Assembly (NCBI RefSeq): GCF_039544165.1 | Contig: NZ_BAABLD010000008.1 | Coordinates: forward strand, 930,001 to 994,000 | Direction of reading: 5' to 3' | Source: Viridibacterium curvum | GTDB lineage: Bacteria; Pseudomonadota; Gammaproteobacteria; Burkholderiales; Rhodocyclaceae | Length of the DNA: 64,000 bases | Shown: positions 61,315-64,000 of the stretch, piece by piece | Numbering within the stretch: the stretch's first letter is position 1 | Layout: the number at the start of each line of letters is the position of its first letter | Program-made: the position numbers and the translations under genes | Notes under the pieces: generated by a model | Databases searched by the model: none | The model's input: the letters and a program-made list of their open reading frames with translations, nothing else | What the model was told of the DNA's origin: nothing

Positions 61315-61980
61315 ATGTCCCGCCCCGTCACCGTTCCGCCCTCCGACAACGCGTCGCACGCTGCCGCAACTCGCCCTCGTGCAGGCTGGCGCAGCCAGTT
61401 GGGCACCTGGCACTGGGTCAGCTCCGCGCTGGCGCTGGCCGGCATGCTGTTCTTTGCCCTCACCGGCATCACGCTCAACCATGCCGAGCTGTTCGAACGC
61501 AGCACCGCTGAAGTCACCCACCGCGAAGCCGTGCTGCCCGCCCCGGTGCTGGCCGCTGTCAATGCGCAGGACGATACGGCCGGACACGCCCTGCCGGGCG
61601 TGCTGCAAGACTGGCTGGCGCAGAACTGGCAGCTCGCTGTGTACCCCAAGGGTGTCGAGCGCAGCGAGGACGAAGTGTTCATCGACCTCAAGCGCCCCGG
61701 CGTGGACGTCTCATTGAGCATAGACCGTCATAACGGCCAGATCCGCTATGAAGAAGTCGATCGTGGCTGGGTTGCCTGGCTCAACGAACTGCACCGCGGT
61801 CGCAATGCCAGCGGTGTGTGGCACGCGTTCATCACGGTGTTCGGCGTGGCCTGCCTGGTCTTTTGCATTACCGGCCTGCTCATCCTGCAACAGCACGCAC
61901 GCACACGCTGGACCATCTGGCCGGTGACCGGCCTGGGGCTGTTGCTGCCGGTGTTGCTCATGCTGCTGTTCGGTCACTGA
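61315..61980 (+). CDS. PepSY-associated membrane protein
   Basis: 221 residues: TM1 about 35-55 ('LGTWHWVSSALALAGMLFFALTGITLNH'), a PepSY-like periplasmic domain about 60-150, then TM2 and TM3 ('FGVACLVFCITGLLIL', 'GLGLLLPVLLMLLF'). The His-rich W-H-W...N-H and 'WHAFITVFG' segments are typical of the PepSY_TM family, likely haem or electron transfer. Begins the PepSY-DUF2271-ApbE-flavoprotein operon. Confidence 0.85.
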   Translation: MSRPVTVPPSDNASHAAATRPRAGWRSQLGTWHWVSSALALAGMLFFALTGITLNHAELFERSTAEVTHREAVLPAPVLAAVNAQDDTAGHALPGVLQDWLAQNWQLAVYPKGVERSEDEVFIDLKRPGVDVSLSIDRHNGQIRYEEVDRGWVAWLNELHRGRNASGVWHAFITVFGVACLVFCITGLLILQQHARTRWTIWPVTGLGLLLPVLLMLLFGH

Positions 61981-62003
61981 AACTGCTTTCTACAGGAGTC
62001 ATC

Positions 62004-62531
62004 ATGAAGACGCATCTCTGGTCCGCCATCCTCCCCGTGCTGGGTCTGGGCAGCGCCCTGCCCGCACAGGCTGCCGAGGCCCAGCTTGACATCACCCTGC
62101 CCGACATCCAGGGCGCGCGCGTCAAGCGCCCCTATGTCGCCGTGTGGCTGGAGAAGGCCGGCAGCCGGGAATTCGCCGGCAACATCGCTGTCTGGTATGA
62201 CATGCGCAAACCCAACAATGTGGGCGCGACCAAGTGGCTGCCCGACATGCGCAGCTGGTGGAAGGTGAGTGGCAGCACGGCGAGCTTTCCCATCGACGGC
62301 GTGTCGGGCGCTACGCGCCCGGCGGGCGATCACCAGATCAACCTTGCCGCGAGTGAAGCCTTGAAGAAGCTTGTGCCCGGCAGTTATGAAGTGGTCGTTG
62401 AAGTCGCGCGCGAACACGGCGGCCACGAGTTGCTGCGCCTGCCCATGCAGTGGCCGCCGCGCAGCGCCACGAAGGCAGAGGCCAAGGGCGACGAAGAAAT
62501 TGGTCTCGTGCGCCTGTCGACGAAGCCTTGA
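62004..62531 (+). CDS. DUF2271 exported protein
   Basis: 175 residues; ACAGGAGTCATC precedes the ATG at 62004. Signal peptide 1-23 (ends AQA). 'KRPYVAVWLEKAGSREFAGNIAVWYD' and 'DGVSGATRPAGDHQINL' are DUF2271 hallmarks. 'VSGAT' resembles the threonine-containing flavinylation motif SGAT recognised by ApbE, and apbE lies downstream, so this protein may carry covalent FMN. Confidence 0.85.
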   Translation: MKTHLWSAILPVLGLGSALPAQAAEAQLDITLPDIQGARVKRPYVAVWLEKAGSREFAGNIAVWYDMRKPNNVGATKWLPDMRSWWKVSGSTASFPIDGVSGATRPAGDHQINLAASEALKKLVPGSYEVVVEVAREHGGHELLRLPMQWPPRSATKAEAKGDEEIGLVRLSTKP

Positions 62532-62560
62532 TTTTTCCTGAACACACCATCGCACGCTTA

Positions 62561-62633
62561 CGTCATTCCCGCGAAGGCGGGAATCCAGCGGCGTTCGAGA
62601 AGTCACTGGATTCCCGCCTTCGCGGGAACGACG
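62561..62633. repeat. Type A dispersed palindrome, copy 4
   Basis: CGTCATTCCCGCGAAGGCGGGAATCCAG...CTGGATTCCCGCCTTCGCGGGAACGACG between the DUF2271 and apbE genes. It is nearly the same as copy 1 but with a shorter centre. Confidence 0.85.
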
Positions 62634-62688
62634 ATGAGAGAGTGCGAGGCTTTCTGCATCGATCTTGAAGGCATTGCCAGTCTGAATC

Positions 62689-63729
62689 ATGAAACTCTCA
62701 ATGGCGAGTCAACCTTCCTCTCCACGCGTCCTGCTGCCACCCCGCATCGCCATGGAGGGCGACGCGCCCGATGGCGTGGTGCTGCAGCTGGAGGGTGCCT
62801 GCATGGGCACGACCTGGCGCGCGCGCGTTGTGGCCGAGGGTCATGAGCAGGCGCGTGCGCTGCAGGCCGGCATTGCTGCCGTGCTGGAAGAGATCGAGGC
62901 GCAGATGAGCCACTTCCGCCCCGCTTCGCCGCTGCGCCGCTTCGGCGAGCTGGCGGCGGGTGAGTGGATGCCCTTGTCGCCGCAGTTTGCGCAGGTGATG
63001 CGCGCGGCGCTGAGTGTGGCGCAGGCCAGCGACGGCGCCTTCGACCCGGCTGCTGCGGCGCTGATCGAAGCCTGGGGCTTCGGTGCCGGCCAGCGATTTG
63101 TCGACGCCGGCTTTGCGCCGCCCGCCGTTGCCCCGAGCCCCAGTGCCTGTTGGCGCCGGCTGCAACTCGATGCGCAAGACCGCCTTCGGCAACCCGGCGG
63201 CGTGGCCCTCAACCTCGCCGCGATTGCCAAGGGCTTTGCGGTCGACGCCGTGTCGCGCTGGCTCGCGCAACAGGGCTACGCACACCACCTTGTCGAAGTC
63301 GGTGGCGAGCTGCGGGGCACCGGCATGAAGCCCGATCTGCAGCCCTGGTGGGTGGCGCTCGAAGCGCCCGCAGACAATTGCGATCTGCCCGCGACACGCA
63401 TTGCCTTGCATGGACTGGCTGTCGCCACCTCGGGCGACTACCGCCGCAGCTATCACCATGCCGGTCGCCGGCTGCAGCACACCATCGACCCGCGCAGTGG
63501 CGCACCGGTGCGCCACACACTCGCTGCCGTCTCGGTCGTGCATGAGGAATGCATGCTGGCCGATGCCTGGGCGACGGCGATCATGGTGCTCGGGCCACGC
63601 GACGGCCTCGCACTGGCCGAGCAGCAGGGCCTGCGCGCGCTGCTGCAGTGGCCGGATGAAACGGGCCGCTGGCAGGAGGCGAGCAGCGCGGCCTTCAATG
63701 CGCTGGTGGCGGAGCCTGAACATGCTTGA
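62689..63729 (+). CDS. apbE: FAD:protein FMN transferase (ApbE family)
   Basis: 346 residues. ApbE motifs: 'GACMGTTWRARV', 'NLAAIAKGFAVDAVSRWL', 'LVEVGGELRGTG', 'HTIDPRSGAPV' and 'ECMLADAWATAIMVLG' (metal Asp and Thr). It has no signal peptide or lipobox. It transfers FMN to a Thr in S(G)AT-type motifs; the preceding DUF2271 protein has one. Its end overlaps the next gene by eight bases. Confidence 0.92.
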   Translation: MKLSMASQPSSPRVLLPPRIAMEGDAPDGVVLQLEGACMGTTWRARVVAEGHEQARALQAGIAAVLEEIEAQMSHFRPASPLRRFGELAAGEWMPLSPQFAQVMRAALSVAQASDGAFDPAAAALIEAWGFGAGQRFVDAGFAPPAVAPSPSACWRRLQLDAQDRLRQPGGVALNLAAIAKGFAVDAVSRWLAQQGYAHHLVEVGGELRGTGMKPDLQPWWVALEAPADNCDLPATRIALHGLAVATSGDYRRSYHHAGRRLQHTIDPRSGAPVRHTLAAVSVVHEECMLADAWATAIMVLGPRDGLALAEQQGLRALLQWPDETGRWQEASSAAFNALVAEPEHA

Positions 63730-64000
63730 ACTGGTGGGCAACGAGGCGCGGATCGCGGCGGCACTGGTGTTGCTGCTGGCCTACGTGGCGTACTGCGTAT
63801 TCCAGTACCGACGCTTTCATCGCGCCGCTGGCGGCAGCGTTGCGGACTCAACGGCAAGTTCCGTGTGGCTGATCTACGCCAGCCAGACCGGGCAGGCCGA
63901 AGCGATTGCACGCCACAGCGCACAGGCGCTGAGCGATGCGGGTTGCCCGGTGCGCATCGCACGTCTCGATGAGCCCTGGATGGCGCAGGCTGCCGCCTCG
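63722..64000 (+). CDS. Membrane sulfite-reductase-type flavoprotein (FMN domain), partial
   Basis: Only the first 93 residues are inside the window. One TM helix at about 10-26 ('IAAALVLLLAYVAYCVF') precedes a flavodoxin domain starting 'VWLIYASQTGQAEAIARHSAQAL' (the T/S-x-T-G-x-A/T FMN phosphate loop). In this operon type the gene encodes a CPR/sulfite-reductase-alpha-like NADPH reductase that feeds electrons to the PepSY and flavinylated partners. Confidence 0.85.
   Translation, partial: MLELVGNEARIAAALVLLLAYVAYCVFQYRRFHRAAGGSVADSTASSVWLIYASQTGQAEAIARHSAQALSDAGCPVRIARLDEPWMAQAAAS

Overview
The window is a GC-rich stretch of a bacterial chromosome, most likely from a betaproteobacterium (Burkholderiales or Rhodocyclales type). 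The evidence for this is the adjacent metX-metW pair, an HU protein with an alanine/lysine-rich histone-H1-like tail, DUF3025, DUF971 and DUF3617 genes, a BaiN/HI0933-type flavoprotein, and several families of short palindromic intergenic repeats. The taxonomic placement is inference. I saw no rRNA, tRNA, phage, transposase or CRISPR array.

Layout. 1-9 kb: housekeeping and exported genes (MEKHLA and TfoX-C proteins, aldo/keto reductase, AraC-GyrI regulator, a tandem 85-bp repeat, DUF3617, NRAMP metal transporter, an HExxH protein, DUF2252, TSUP permease). 9.2-17.4 kb: a one-direction cluster of GntR/UTRA regulator, AprA-like flavoprotein, AprB-like ferredoxin, HEAT-repeat protein, NitT/TauT-type binding protein with an extra NosL-like C-terminal domain, permease, ATPase and DUF971. 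This is the best candidate for an undescribed system. 17.4-25.7 kb: mixed genes, including an exo-polygalacturonase-like GH28 enzyme, HU, a flavoprotein and a Xre-RES toxin-antitoxin pair with a long palindromic operator. 25.9-28.6 kb: a SAM-II riboswitch and a strong intrinsic terminator ahead of metX-metW-DUF3025.

28.7-34.5 kb: a tightly coupled minus-strand operon of five exported proteins (Gal-binding-like, YHYH, DUF1566, two metallophosphoesterases), preceded by four 10-bp-phased TGYAA half-sites. 34.8-40.7 kb: AmpG, SMUG1-type uracil-DNA glycosylase, Nudix hydrolase, YpfH-like esterase, luciferase-like oxidoreductase and MetY. 40.7-46.8 kb (minus): a six-gene run joining a membrane CheA-like kinase, a CheY-like receiver and a CheX phosphatase to orphan sulfate- and phosphate-binding proteins and a one-haem protein. 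It looks like an oxyanion-sensing module rather than transport. 47.3-49.6 kb: phytase-like esterase, a small Pro-rich exported protein, DUF1348. 49.7-54.4 kb (minus): cyanase with its NrtABC/CynABD-type importer and a DJ-1/PfpI protein that has lost its catalytic cysteine. 54.5-61.1 kb: a lipoprotein, a membrane protein, and two paralogous PAS-PAS-GGDEF proteins flanking a PAP2 lipoprotein with autotransporter-type beta repeats. 61.3-64 kb: PepSY-TM, DUF2271, ApbE and the start of a membrane sulfite-reductase-type flavoprotein, an envelope electron-transfer operon that runs off the window.

Functional themes are sulfur and methionine metabolism (MetX, MetW, MetY, SAM-II, the AprBA-like cluster, sulfate-binding protein), cyanate detoxification, envelope phosphate chemistry, and c-di-GMP and chemotaxis-like signalling. 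Dispersed palindromic repeats sit in nearly every intercistronic gap of the AprBA-like cluster and also in the cyanate operon. All functions are read from sequence motifs and family memory. No searches were run, and positions of short sites were counted by eye and may be off by a base.
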